The notes under the pieces: generated by a model
The model's database searches: none
Seen by the model: only the letters and a program-made list of their open reading frames with translations
What the model was told of the DNA's origin: nothing
Shown here: one piece after another, positions 1 to 11,052 of the stretch
Layout of the letters: every line of letters begins with the position of its first letter
Numbering within the stretch: the first letter of the stretch is position 1
Assembly: GCA_948567375.1 (NCBI GenBank)
Contig: OX419758.1
Coordinates: forward strand, 65,787,001-65,851,000
DNA length: 64,000 nt
Direction of reading: 5' to 3'
Source of the DNA: Lunularia cruciata
Taxonomy: Eukaryota > Streptophyta > Marchantiopsida > Lunulariales > Lunulariaceae
Made by a program: the position numbers and the translations under genes

Positions 1-224
1 TCTCTCTACTAATGAATGTTTGTGATTTCAGGGATCCATCAGGTATGTCTCGATTTCTTCCTTCATCTTACTCATGTGGATTCTTTTCTTTCTGGACTGA
101 TCCTCATTATGCGGCTAAGACTCCAGTGCTTACGTATGTACCTGCACTTTTGCTTGCCCTTGCTTTCCACACTTCCATTTCTGTTCTTTTTGACATTCCC
201 ACTCCTTTTGAGCGGCACTTTAGG

Positions 225-875
225 GGAGCAACCGAGTTTGCCTTGGCACTCATGAGTTTTCGAGCAGAAACTCAGTACAAGGGGTACTGACGATTGGTCA
301 GCTACTTTGGCACTGCGTGAGGCACTGATGAAATCACAGGTGTTTTCGTGGAGGTTTACTATGGCCGCCTTCTGCTTACCTGAGCTGTTTAGCGTCTCAG
401 GACTCCAGCGTCATAGCGCTGGTTGTGATATACTCTATATCCTATCCTCCTACGCTGCGCTCTCGTTACTCTTTAACACTTCCCTTTAACTCTTCGACCC
501 GTTTCTACAGCCACAGCATCTGAGAACTCTTGTTTTGTTCCACTCCTCCATTCCCCAGCTAATTCCCTCCCTAGTATTTTCCCCTGCGCTCTTTGACTGC
601 TTCCTGCTTCGCCCTCTCGTGTCTTCAGTGTTCCTACCCAACTCCAGCCGCGCCATTGGTTATTCTCAATTTGTTTCAATTATGTTTTTGCTGCAGGTTA
701 CATTCAATGCATTCTACCTTAGGGATTTCACACTACTCTAGCATTGTGATTCATGTACATATTGCTTATAGATCATTTGCACTTCATGAGTTCTGGATAA
801 CCCGTTCTAGGTTATCCAAATGAGTTCTGGATAACCCGTTCCCAGAATGGCTTCTGTTCTCGGATACCAATATAT
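225..875 (+). repeat. PLE terminal/UTR module, copy 1
   Basis: Non-coding sequence that recurs at about 8,075-8,960 and, with a deletion, at 10,570-11,050. Shared landmarks are the stretch around 228-330 (an altered protein-like phrase ending in a gaggcactgatgaa motif) and the end block 735-870, which runs up to an accaatatata terminus. The upstream part (1-224) is only weakly similar to the corresponding part of the other copies. I read it as the pseudo-LTR/UTR part of the Penelope-like element described at 4.1-6.9 kb, because the same module follows each RT fragment. It has no coding capacity. Confidence 0.6.
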
Positions 876-911
876 AAATCATCTAGATGCATCAGTGGGT
901 TAATTTTTGCA

Positions 912-2735
912 ATGCGAGTTTATATGACAATGACATTGAATTTTTAGCTCCGCTGAACAATATCTACAATCCCTACCATCACTTACATCATCATCACCAT
1001 CACGAACATAAAAATATTCTGCACAATTTGCACCTTCCATGTCCCTCTGTGAGATACAACATTCCCGTGTCTTTGCTGTATAGTTCGGAACATTGTCTCT
1101 CCGTTTACTTATTTTCTTAGTCTGGTTTGAAATGCGCACCAAATTCTGCCTAAAACCTTTAGGCTGTAAACTTCCTGTGCATGAACTGCACTGATGGAGC
1201 GATTGCATCAAATAGCAGAGATGATTCATCTGCAAAGCTTTAGGAACCTAACATTCTTTTTCCCTTTACAGTGCCACCTTTAAAACCCCCCGGTCAACTC
1301 GGACAAAACCATTGCCCAGCATTACCGCATATTCACTAAAAGGCGTTTGGAGTTGGGGGTCCCAAGTCCATTCTGGACAATTGCAGGCTTAATAAGTCCT
1401 TTTGCTTCCCGATGCCATATCGAATCATTCAGTTTGTCACAGTTCTATGTAGAATGTACTTACAAGCTTGCTTCCTGTGTAGTGGATTACTCTCAAGAGC
1501 GTCAATGAGAAATATTCAGAAACTATGTTGTAGTGATAGTCTGGAAGAAATTCTTGGCCCGAACTGTAGCGCCTCATGATCTGAATGGCGCAGGCACCTC
1601 TATTTCTTCACTGGATCATAGCTCTAAGAGGAATGCCCGTGGCCTCTCACCCAGGCTTTGACACCGTAAGTCATTGCTCAGGTACCTGCCAGGAGCAGCT
1701 AGGTACAACAAGGATGCTGTTTGTGAAGTCATAAACTAAGTCAAGGTGCATTGGGCGCACTTTAATGCATAACGATGTTTACAATCAAACACTTCTGTGA
1801 GGTGCGACAATGAGGTGAGATTTTTAGCAATATACTATCAAGGCAATACCGTGGTGGTTAGTCAGGTAACATGGTTTGCGCTTTTATGTTGTTCATATGA
1901 TTTATGGAAATACTCATTGTTAGCGCAGTGATGCAATTGTATTTTGCTTTCCAGTTCAACTTCTTTCCATATTGTAAGATCGGCAAGCACAGGATAATAC
2001 AGGAGTTTATCAATTCGAACAACTCAAGGCACAGCGCTGCGTACCTTCCCCAAGTGGCTACCCAAGAAGGTAGATCTTCTTCCTTTCTCTGCATTTGGCG
2101 TTTGTAGTCATAGTAGCCAAGATTGAAGTTCACACAATTTGAATCGTATACACCAAGACATTTTGATACACATGTACAGAGGGGCTTTTAACTCCACTCT
2201 CACCCCGATCGTCTGTTAGTTGACAAATGAGTCCCGGAGGTGCAGGCACATATGCCTACTTCTCACAGTTTATTCTATGTCAGATATAGATAACACATCT
2301 TTTCTCAAACAGGAGTTAAAACTTGGAGATATTGAGATGTTTCACCTTCAGGAGCGGTTTATCTTCAACGTCAGTAAATCACTTACCTTAATAATAGATT
2401 ATTTCGCATTAATAATAGATTATTTCGCAACTTGGATATTATATAATGGACTGACATCTTATTTGATCCACTTTGCAGACATACACAATGAAGAAGAATG
2501 ATGCCTCTACATCCGGAAGTTGAATATTGAAGTCCTAAATTTACTTCAGTAAAGTTCTAATGTATTATTTTGAAGTCAGAACTCCCTTCAAGAGAAATTA
2601 GACCCGGACATGGTTCAGTATCCAGATATATTCCTATCGCTTAGATAGGGAATAATGACATGGCTTTATATTTTGGTTTCATATTTGTAGTATGATATAC
2701 AAAAGAGTTTCATCTTGAGAGAGAAATATATATAT
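912..2735 (+). pseudogene. B3 DNA-binding-domain gene fragment, copy 1
   Basis: This stretch is related piecewise to 26,091-27,290. Around 2,306-2,385 it encodes the C-terminal part of a plant B3 domain (ELKLGDIEMFHLQERF, compare the family pattern GWxxFVxxxxLxxGDxxxF). The N-terminal part is separated by sequence with stops and apparent intron remnants. A phrase at about 1,340-1,385 (LGVPSPFWTIAGL-like) is shared with the second copy. A block at 1,858-2,110 is instead related to 32,660-32,800, so the fragment is mosaic. There is no intact reading frame, so it is scored as a pseudogene fragment of a B3 transcription-factor-like gene. The exact subfamily cannot be told. Confidence 0.5.
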
Positions 2736-2838
2736 ATTTTTCTAGCATTGTGAATCATGTACACCTTGCTTAACGATATCGTTTACAATTCATGAGTTCT
2801 GGATAACCCTCTCCCATAACGGTTTATGTTCTCTTATA

Positions 2839-2883
<45 letters not shown>

Positions 2884-3082
2884 TTTTTACTCTCGGGGTT
2901 ATATATTCCTAGTGTTGAGTATCATGTACATATTGTTTATCACTCATTTGCATTTCATGAGTTCTAGATAACCCGTTTTGGGAATGAGCTTCCGTTCTCC
3001 TATATATATATATGCTTGATGGGGTCTTCCCATCCTTCGTTTTTCCTACGCACGGTTGCTTCTCTATATATATGAATATGAT
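2736..3082 (+). repeat. Two PLE terminal blocks joined by AT microsatellite
   Basis: Two successive copies (about 2,740-2,840 and 2,910-3,000) of the PLE end block, with the landmarks ctagcattgtgaatcatgta and gagttctggataaccc. Each is followed by a pure AT tract (2,841-2,878 and about 3,001-3,013). Between 3,014 and 3,060 lies a short piece of the dispersed repeat ending in a cctacgcacggttgc-like sequence, also found at 18.9, 28.1 and 43.2 kb. Confidence 0.55.
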
Positions 3083-3225
3083 CTTCCGGTGGTTGACTAG
3101 AGACTTGATCATTTTAAAGATTTCATGGAGATGGAGGATACTGCAAGATGAGAGATCTATCCCTTATTTTCTTGTGAGCTAGTTCAAATTTATTTTGGCA
3201 CTCACGGGGATTATAGTGACGGTCT
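3083..3225 (+). pseudogene. PLE reverse transcriptase fragment, 5'-truncated
   Basis: About 140 bp related to 6,375-6,520 of the long PLE copy, covering the sequence just after the YVDD catalytic motif through the LVQTYFGTHCDYLD-like strand. It carries small frameshifting differences. It begins directly after an AT-rich tract, at nearly the same RT position as the fragment at 8,955. From 3,226 it is joined to a tail also found after both B3 fragments (2,608 and 27,190), so it is a patchwork rather than a simple truncated insertion. Confidence 0.65.
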
Positions 3226-3480
3226 CATGGTTCAGAATCCAGATATATTCCTATCGCTTAGAGGTAACAATGACATGGCTTTATATTTTGGTTGTATATT
3301 AAAATATGAAAGAGTTTCATCTTGAGAAAGAAAGATATATATATGATCTTTTAGCACTCCGTCTTATCCAATTTTCAATGTCCATTAGCACCTTGAGAGA
3401 GAAAGAGATATATATATATATATGATCTTCTAGTTCTCGAGTCTTGTCCAATATTCAATGTCCATTGGAACCTTTGCTTT
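3226..3480 (+). repeat. B3-gene tail repeat and duplicated gatctt blocks
   Basis: 3,226-3,330 repeats the tail of the B3 fragments (compare 2,608-2,725 and 27,190-27,300). Then two near-identical blocks (about 3,340-3,400 and 3,420-3,475), each starting with AT microsatellite plus gatctt and containing a caatgtccattgg-like phrase, lie in tandem. No coding sequence is seen. Confidence 0.45.
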
Positions 3481-3702
3481 TGCCTCTTTGCACTTTAAGA
3501 TCATCGAGCCCTGCATCATTGTTATGGCCACCTCTGCTCTTTATTATTCTTATTCAGCATGTATATCTTTCTCGAACCATGTCTGTTTGTTAGGATATGA
3601 TCCTCCCATTAATTTTACACTTTTGGACCTCGATCACCTCCATGCTTCTATCCTCCTCGAACCTCGTCCGTGTCTTGGCCTTCGTTCACTCCTATCTTTC
3701 GA

Positions 3703-3817
3703 TTTGGTTACACATCAGCATCACATTTGGTTACATGTCAACATCATGCTTGGTTACACGTAAGCATCACGTTTAGTTACATGTCAGCATCATGTTTGGT
3801 TACACATCAGCTCCGTG
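3703..3817 (+). repeat. 23-bp tandem repeat, five units
   Basis: Five successive 23-bp units begin at 3,703, 3,726, 3,749, 3,772 and 3,795, each close to tttggttacaygtcagcatc. Since 23 is not a multiple of three, each unit shifts the frame, so the protein-like phrase seen here is not evidence of a gene. It lies just upstream of the PLE coding remnant. Confidence 0.85.
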
Positions 3818-4139
3818 TTCTATTCCATGTCAGTCTTCTTGTTCCTCAATGACTCACCTTTCCGCCTAGCGCTTCTTTCTGGTCTTACATGTCAATCTTT
3901 CACCTATACCTCATCTCTTCTTTACACCACAAATAAGCACCTCTCTGCATGGCAATATCTCTTTCAGATCCATCTCTACTTTGAATCTTATTCACACTTT
4001 TCCTTTCCCTTAGGGGAGAATTGATTGGTTCACAATTAGGACACGTTTGCTCACCAGTCATTTTTCTACATACCTTGATCTTATTCTACTTCAGTTAAGG
4101 GCTTTGAGATTTTGCCATACATGGCAGGTTTTGGCTCTT

Positions 4140-6888
4140 CACCCCTTAATTGACTTTGGAGTCATATATGTCATTCATTCTTTACATAATGGCAAATGCT
4201 ATGTGGGCCAAATAGCGGGTTCTGCGTTTTGAAGATTCCAACAACATTGCCGCCTTGGAAAGTCTCTCTTTGTTCTTTGTCTTCTTCTTTTGACTTTACT
4301 CCCTTGATGGCAATGATGGCCAAATTTGGGTTCCACTGCTTTCTACTGTTCCCTGTGGTCCATGTACTCGTTTTAGAGATTTTGCAGATTTGTCTCCTCA
4401 ACTGTTGGGCTCCTTGGGGGTACAACATTCATGGAAGAGCATCTCGCATCGACCTTAGGCATCATCAGAGACAAAATTCCTTTCTTCTCTCTTCTATCAC
4501 ATCTTATGTTTCTTCTATTATGGATCTTTCTACCCTTTCTACATCCCCTGCAACCAACTTTCCCCTTTCTAGACGATATGCCTATAGAGATTACCTCTAA
4601 CGAGTTTCTCATCTCTTCTTCAAGGTTGACTCTGATACCCTCTCTGATTCTTTTCTCGCACATTTTAGAGTGCAAAACTTGTTGAGGATCATTCACGTCC
4701 TTAAAACTACTCCTTCTACAATTTTACTCAGGTCTGTGCCGAATATCACTACACTCCTAAATCACCTTTCACTCTTCTTATCTCCATACCTCAAGCATCG
4801 TAGAGCAACTCCAAACATTCGTCCCACCTTAATCATTTTCCCTTTTACCTCTAAGGAGATAGACAAAGTTTGCATACAATCTTTGTTGAGGGACCCGAAA
4901 GTTTTACATGCTCTACCTCCATGTACTCCATTTACTATCCCTATCGTTGCTTTTAAGTCTGGAAAAGCTCTAGGCCATTTACATTTTAATTTTGCTTCAC
5001 TATCACGGAAGTTATCAAACTTTTCTTCTCTCCTTTCCCTTGCAATTGCCTTCAACATCCAAGTTTCATTAACCCTTCACACGAGCATGTCATTACAGCT
5101 TCGCTTCAGATTTTACCTTCCTACAACCTATCACTCTTCTTCTCCAGAGGAACCAAGTTTTGTATTTCACCCACCTCTCCCCCCTCTACTTTCATTGCGA
5201 TTCAAACTTGTATTCGCAACTTTGTTCTTTACTATGAAGCCATATTGGGCATCAAAGGCATTTTTGACCAATGGAAAGTCACCCTTCTACAAAAATTTCA
5301 ACTTTTACTCAATCTCCCTACCATTGCAGACAATTTCAATTTTGTAGACCCTCTTTTCCTTTCATCTCACGATAGAAAACTTCTTGCTCATTTTAAGTCC
5401 CATTGCATTATTACTTATATGGACAAGTGTCCCAACAATTTTGTATTTGTCTGTAGACACTTCTACATTCAAACTTTACTTAACGAGCTTCATCCTCCTT
5501 CAGCAACCTATAAACTGTCATTGATTCCTCAAACCCATCTCTTACTTTCTCACCACAATTTCAATACCTCTCAGGGCTTTCGTACTTCCAAGGATTTTGA
5601 GAAACTTCCTTACTTCTACTGTGCTTGGAAATTCCATAAGTCTCTCGTTGTTCTTATGTTCATTGTTGCATGCTACTCTACTTCTTTATCTGAACTTTCT
5701 CGCTGGTTAAGCTCATTCTTCAAAGCAATACTACCTTCTGCAAACAACCTTTGGAGGAATGAATTCTTATGGGTGGGGTTAATGGTAGACTCTAGTTGAA
5801 TCTTGGATGACTCTTTTGGTGTTCTTGTTTTACTGGAGCAGGTGCAAAGACTGCACAAGATAGATCCTCCTCTCCCACAAACTTTGGTTCGTAGCAAACT
5901 CCTGCCACCCTCAAAAAAGTTTCTTTTTCAAAGTTTTGATTTCACCACCCTTTATACAAAGATCTACCTTCATGATCTCAAAACAAGGTTGTCTACTCTC
6001 ATTAGATCTATCTTCCATTATAGGTTCATTATGAACAAGGAAACTATGTTCCCAGTAGAAGCCTCTACACTTGACTTCAAATATAGATGGCTTAAAAACA
6101 AAAACAATATCTCTCAATTGGAAAAACACCTCAAATTCATGGCTGTTGATGAGGAAATTCTCATTTGTTGGATGCTATTTCTTTTTGATAAACTCTACAT
6201 TACTTTTGGGAATCAGCTCTTCCGTCAAGAGATAGGGATTCCTACGGGGACACCCTGTGTTGTCTTTGTGGCTAACCTATACCTTTTCACCTATGAACTT
6301 GATATCATCTGTAGACTACTAGATGCCAATGATGTTGCATTGTTGCATGACCTGTCCCAAGTTCAAAGATATGTTGATGATCTTCTGGTGGTTGGCTCGG
6401 GACTTGATCATTTCAAGGATTTCATGTATATGGAGGATGTTGTTAGAGGAGGAGGGATCTATCCCAGACTTTCTTGTGAGCTAGTTCAAACTTATTTTGG
6501 CACTCATTGTGATTATCTCGACTGTCGCATTACCCTGGACAACTTCAATATCTTTGTCTCTATCTATGATAAGAAAGAGCTACCTCACTTTGCTCACATC
6601 AAGACAATCTTGCTCCCTCACATTCTTTCTGACATTTCCTCTAAATGTAAATTAGGGATTATAAAATTGGAGAGTGTTAGATATCAAAGGATATATAATT
6701 CCAAAAAGTCATTCCTTTCAGCTTGTAGGAAACTTATAAATGGCTTTATCTCTGAATATTACCCTCTTCATATGATCCAGAAAAATTTTTGTTCTATCTT
6801 ACGAATGGAAAAAGATATCCATGGGCTTAGTATCTATAGAGATTTGAGAACATCCGTCCTTTTTGCCATTTGGGGAGCTCTAGTTTGA
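4140..6888 (+). pseudogene. Penelope-like retroelement, GIY-YIG nuclease then RT (degraded)
   Basis: Domain order on the plus strand: (1) a GIY-YIG nuclease start at 4,158-4,211, GVIYVIHSLHNGKCYVGQ, with GxIY and YVG in the expected places; (2) after a frameshift, MAKFGFHCFLLFP and the YNIHGRASRI phrase (to about 4,450), fitting the rest of a GIY-YIG domain; (3) a linker to about 5,190; (4) after a second frameshift, the RT. RT motifs: ITYMDKCPNNFVFV (about 5,410), KFHKS plus FIVACYSTSLSELS (about 5,630), motif A FDFTTLYT (5,935), motif B GIPTGTPCVVFVANLYLF (6,235), motif C YVDD (6,370), then GIYPRLS and IYDKKELP blocks. The region between motifs A and B is long enough for an insertion-in-fingers. 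Internal stops are at 4,598-4,600 and 5,797-5,799. The RT is clearly PLE-type, not LINE or LTR-type. Nuclease-before-RT order is the permuted arrangement of the Naiad/Chlamys clade. By frame count it needs two frameshifts and two stops repaired, so it is inactive. Confidence 0.82.
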
Positions 6889-8954
6889 GCACACCATTAC
6901 TTTTCACTGTAGGCTTGTTTACCATACCGGTGATCAAGACTTATTCTTGATTGTTTACTTAGTCATTGGTCAAAACAGTTTTTGTTCTCATATACATATA
7001 TACATGTCTCATGTTTGAAGCATCGCTCATTCTCAGATCTGTGACTATCCACTCTCTTCCCTTTTGCCCTAACTCATATATGTTGTTTTGCTTCATAGTT
7101 CCCTTGTATGTGTTTTGAACAATCTGTCATTTTCAGTTCCATTACAATGGTTTATTTTTGAATTGTAGGTCTTCAATTACAACTTGTTTCTTACACTCCT
7201 TACATTACTTTGCTTTTTGGTATATCTGCTCTCTCCTGTTGATTAGGATACATTGATATTACAAGTAGAGTAATAAGTAGCATAGCTACTAGGATATATA
7301 GCGGTATACTCTATCCAGTCTATTGGGTTATAGTGCATCCCTCCCTCCTAGAGTTAGTCTTGGTATACTCTATCCAATCTATTGAGTTATAGTGCACTCC
7401 ACAACATCTCTGTTTCGAACCTTTCAACTGCTCACACGAACTGAATACCACTATTTTTGTTTGGTTGACACATGGCACCATCTCACACGTGTGACCATCT
7501 TGCTTAATGGCTCTCCTCCCTTCCTTCACAGTTCTTGAGGCCTCCGGAGTTCTCAGAGCACCCGAGGCCATCCTTCCCTCGAATACCCTCTCCCCTCTCC
7601 TTTGCTTTCTGCTTGTTTTTGGTTATAGTTCTTGCTTAGCTCATAGGGTGCTCTCCCTCATTAGTTCCACCTTTTCATGCATGTCCATTTTACCTTATTC
7701 TCTGCTCTCTAGCTCTTTGATTGCACTCTTCTAACTTGGCTCATTCCTTTGTTTTCTTACTAACTCATCTTGGGTTCTTTGTGGTTTGCTCTCTGGGTTT
7801 ACTTGCTGCTAACCCTAATAGACTTTGTCCTTGCAAGCATTTTCTAGGGATGTCTCGCATCACTCACACTCTCCTGCTTTTGATCTTATTTTCTTTTTTC
7901 GCTTGTTCACAATTTCTTTCATGCCTACATTCTACATTCGTCCGATTTCTGCTCTTTTGGGACTTTAAGCTCCAATTGTTCATTTTTGTAGCCTTCCATT
8001 TCTATACCTTCTCATGGCAGTTTATTATTTTGTGTAGCACTATTGAAAGATGGTTGTTTATTACTTCAGGCGGCGCTGTTGGAAGCAACCGAGTTTGCCT
8101 TGGCACTCATGAGTTTTCAAGCAAAAACTCAGGACAAGGAGCATTGACAACTATTCAGCTACTTTGGCATTGCGTGAGGCACTGATGAAGTTGTTGGTGT
8201 TATTGTGGAGGTTTATTATGGCCGCCTTCTGCTTCCTTCAGTTTTTTAGCATATCCGGACTCCAATGTCCATAGCACTGGATGTGATATCCTTTATATAT
8301 CCTATCCTCTTACGCTTCACTCTAGTTACACTCTTACATTTCAACCCATTTTTACAGCCACATTCTTTGAGAAATGCCAGCCACATCCACACATCCCCCT
8401 ACTATTTCACTCCCTAGTCTTTTCTCTTCGCTCTTTGATTGCTTCTTGCCTCGACCTCTAGTGTTTATTGTGTTCCTCCCCAACTCCATCCCACGTTCTT
8501 CATCTTCATCTACGCATTGCATCCTGGTGGGTTCTTACAGCAAGTTTCCTATTCCTCTTGCTCCATCCACGCACTACATCTTGGCGGGCTCTTACAGCAC
8601 ATAGCACGTTTCCTATGGCACTCATTGTTGGTTGCATTGCTGCTCTTGATTTCATTTTTTATTTGCAAAATCTTACATCAAGTTTTCTATCCCATGCTCA
8701 TGTTGGCATTACTGCTCTCTATTTCTGTTCTTTACTGTCCATTGGCAATACGGTATTCTTAATTTCTTGCACTTATGCCTTTGCTGTAGGTTACTTTGTT
8801 GCACTTATGCTTTTGTTGCAGGTTAATTTTGATGCATTTTACATTAAAGCTTTCATATTACTCTAGCATTGTAATTCAAGTACATGTTGTTTATCACATA
8901 TGTGCAATTCATGAGTTTTGGATAACTGGTTCTCAAAATGGCTTTTGCTCTCAT
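6889..8954 (+). repeat. PLE 3' UTR and terminal module, copy 2
   Basis: Non-coding. It starts with the 3' UTR of the long copy (a caggcttgtttacca-like phrase recurs at 9,480) and runs through sequence shared with 9,545-11,050: the tactccttacattac and gtagagtaataagtagcatag phrases, the cagagcacccgaggcc region, and the final block ending accaatatatat. The stretch from about 8,075 also matches 225-875. It sits between the long copy and the truncated one, as expected for a pseudo-LTR in a head-to-tail array. Two short duplicate phrases (7,307 and 7,364) are nested within. I see no gene. Confidence 0.65.
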
Positions 8955-9470
8955 ATACCAATATATATGATCTTTTGGTGGTTGACTCTGGACTTGATCA
9001 ATTCAAGGATTTCATGTATATGGAGGATGCTACTAGAGGAGTGATCTATCCTAGACTTTCCTATAAGCTAGTTCAAACTCATTTTGGTACTCATTGTGAT
9101 TATCTCAACTATCACATTACCCAAAATGATACCCAAAATTCAATAGCTTTATCTCTATCTATAATAAGAAAGAGCTGCCTCACTTTGCTCACATCAAGAC
9201 AATCTCACTCTCTCTAAATTTAAATTAGAGATTATAAAATCAGAGCGTGTTAGATATAGATGGATATGTAATTCCAAAAAGTCATACCTTTCAACTTGTA
9301 GGAAACTTATAAATAGCTTTATCTTTGAACATTACCTTCTTAATATGATCCATAAAAATTTTTGCTTTGTCTTGCAAATGGAAATAGATATACATGGTTT
9401 TCATGGGCTTAGTATCTAAAGAGATTTGAGAACATCCATTTTTTCTATCAGGTGGGGAGCTCTAGTTCGA
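8955..9470 (+). pseudogene. PLE reverse transcriptase 3' fragment, 5'-truncated
   Basis: Begins directly at the AT tract and reads colinear with 6,372-6,880 of the long copy: VVDSGLDQFKDFMYMED, then VIYPRLSYKLVQTHFGTHCDY, with a small deletion and frameshift after about 9,120, then the final YRDLRTS-like end near 9,430. It lacks motifs A and B and the nuclease. The following 3' UTR is preserved, so the truncation is 5' only, as expected for target-primed reverse transcription that stopped early or jumped template. Confidence 0.78.
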
Positions 9471-11052
9471 GCCCCATTAGTTTTTACTTGAGGCTTGTTT
9501 ACCAGACCGGTGATCAGGACTTATTCTTGACTTTTTATTTAGTCACTGGTCATAACAGCTTCTGTTCTCATACACCTATATACATATGTTTCATGTTTGA
9601 CGCATTGCTCATTCTCAGACCCGTGACTATCCACTCTCTTCCCTTCGCCCCAACTTAAATCTGTTGTTTTGCTTCATAGTTCCCTTTTATGTGTTCTAAA
9701 CAGGTTGTCAATTTCAGTTCTCCCATAATGGTTTATTTTTCATTTGTGTGCCTTCAGTTACAGCTTGTTTATTTCACTCCTTACATTACTTCACGTTTTG
9801 GTATATTTGTTCTCTCCTGTTGATCAGTATATATTGATAATGCAAGTAGAGTAATAAGTAGCATAGCTACTATGATATGCAGCGGTATACCCTATCTAGT
9901 CTACTTACTTATAGTGCATCCCTCTTGGAGTTAGTCTCCACATCATCTCTGTGTCAAGCCTTTCAATTGCTTACACAAACTTATACTCCTTTTGTTGATA
10001 GGCTGACATGTGGCACCATCTCACCCTATAGCTCCCTTCCTTTATAGTTCACGAGGCCTCTCTAAGAACCCAAGGTCATCCTGCCCTCGGAAACCCTCTC
10101 TCCTCTCCTTTTCTTTTTGCTCGTTTAGGTCATCATTCTTGCTTAGGTCATAGAACATTCTCCCTCGGTAGTTCCACCTTTGTGTGCCTGTCCATTCTGC
10201 CTTACTCTTGGCTCTCTAGCTCTTTGTTTGACACTCAACCAACTTTGCTCATTCCTTTGTTTTCTTATTAACTCCTCCTAGGTTCTCCGTGGTTTGCTCT
10301 TTGGTTTTACTTGCTGCTTACATTAATAGACGTTGTCCTTGCAGGCATTTTCTAGGGATGTCTCAAATCACTCACACTCTCTAGATTTTTATTTTATTTT
10401 CTTCCTTTTCTTGTTCACTATTTTGTTTATGGCTACATTCTGCGTTCGTTCAATTTTTGCTCTTTTGGGGGACTTTAAGCTCCAATTGTTCATTTCTGTA
10501 AACCTTTAGTGGCGGTTTATTATTTTGTTTGGCAATGTTGAAAGATGGTTGTTTATTATTTTGAGTGGCACTGTTGGAAGTAACCGAGTTTGCCTTGTCA
10601 CTCATGAGGTTTTGAGTAGAAACTTGGGACGAGGAGTACTGAAAATTGCTCAGCTACTTCGGCAATGTGTGAGGGGCTGATGAAGTTGTTGGTGTTATTG
10701 AGGAGGTTTACTATGGCTGCCTTATGCTTCCTTCAATTTTTTGCCTTGCTACTCTTGATTTCACTTTCTTTACTAGCGGACTCTTACATCAAGCTTTCTA
10801 TTCCTTGCTAACGTTGGCATTGCTGCTCTCAATTTCACATTCTTTACTATCCATTGGCAATCCTGTATTCTCAATTTGTTTCAATTATGCCTTTGTTGCA
10901 GGTTACTTTCAATGCATTATACATTAAAGATTTAATACTGTTCTAGCATTATGATTCAAGTATATATTTTTAATTGGATATTTAGATATTTGCACTTCAT
11001 GAGTCCATAACCCCTTCCGAGAACGGCATATGCTTCACATACCAATATATAT
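9471..11052 (+). repeat. PLE 3' UTR and terminal module, copy 3
   Basis: Colinear with 6,889-8,960 but shorter, mainly through a deletion around 10,730 that removes most of the counterpart of 8,240-8,640. It ends at about 11,050 with the same accaatatatat terminus. With copies 1 and 2 it defines the recurring module of the array. Confidence 0.6.

Noticed and set aside
300-340. ctgatgaaa in the PLE module as the start of a hammerhead, as in canonical PLE pseudo-LTRs
   Set aside because: No second stem, no GAAA and no cleavage-site partner follow; other copies differ. Absence also agrees with what is reported for nuclease-first PLEs.
887-1120. Open frame with a His-rich run (HHLHHHHHHEH)
   Set aside because: The run comes from catcatcatcac simple sequence; the second copy at 26.1 kb breaks the frame, so it is not conserved as protein.
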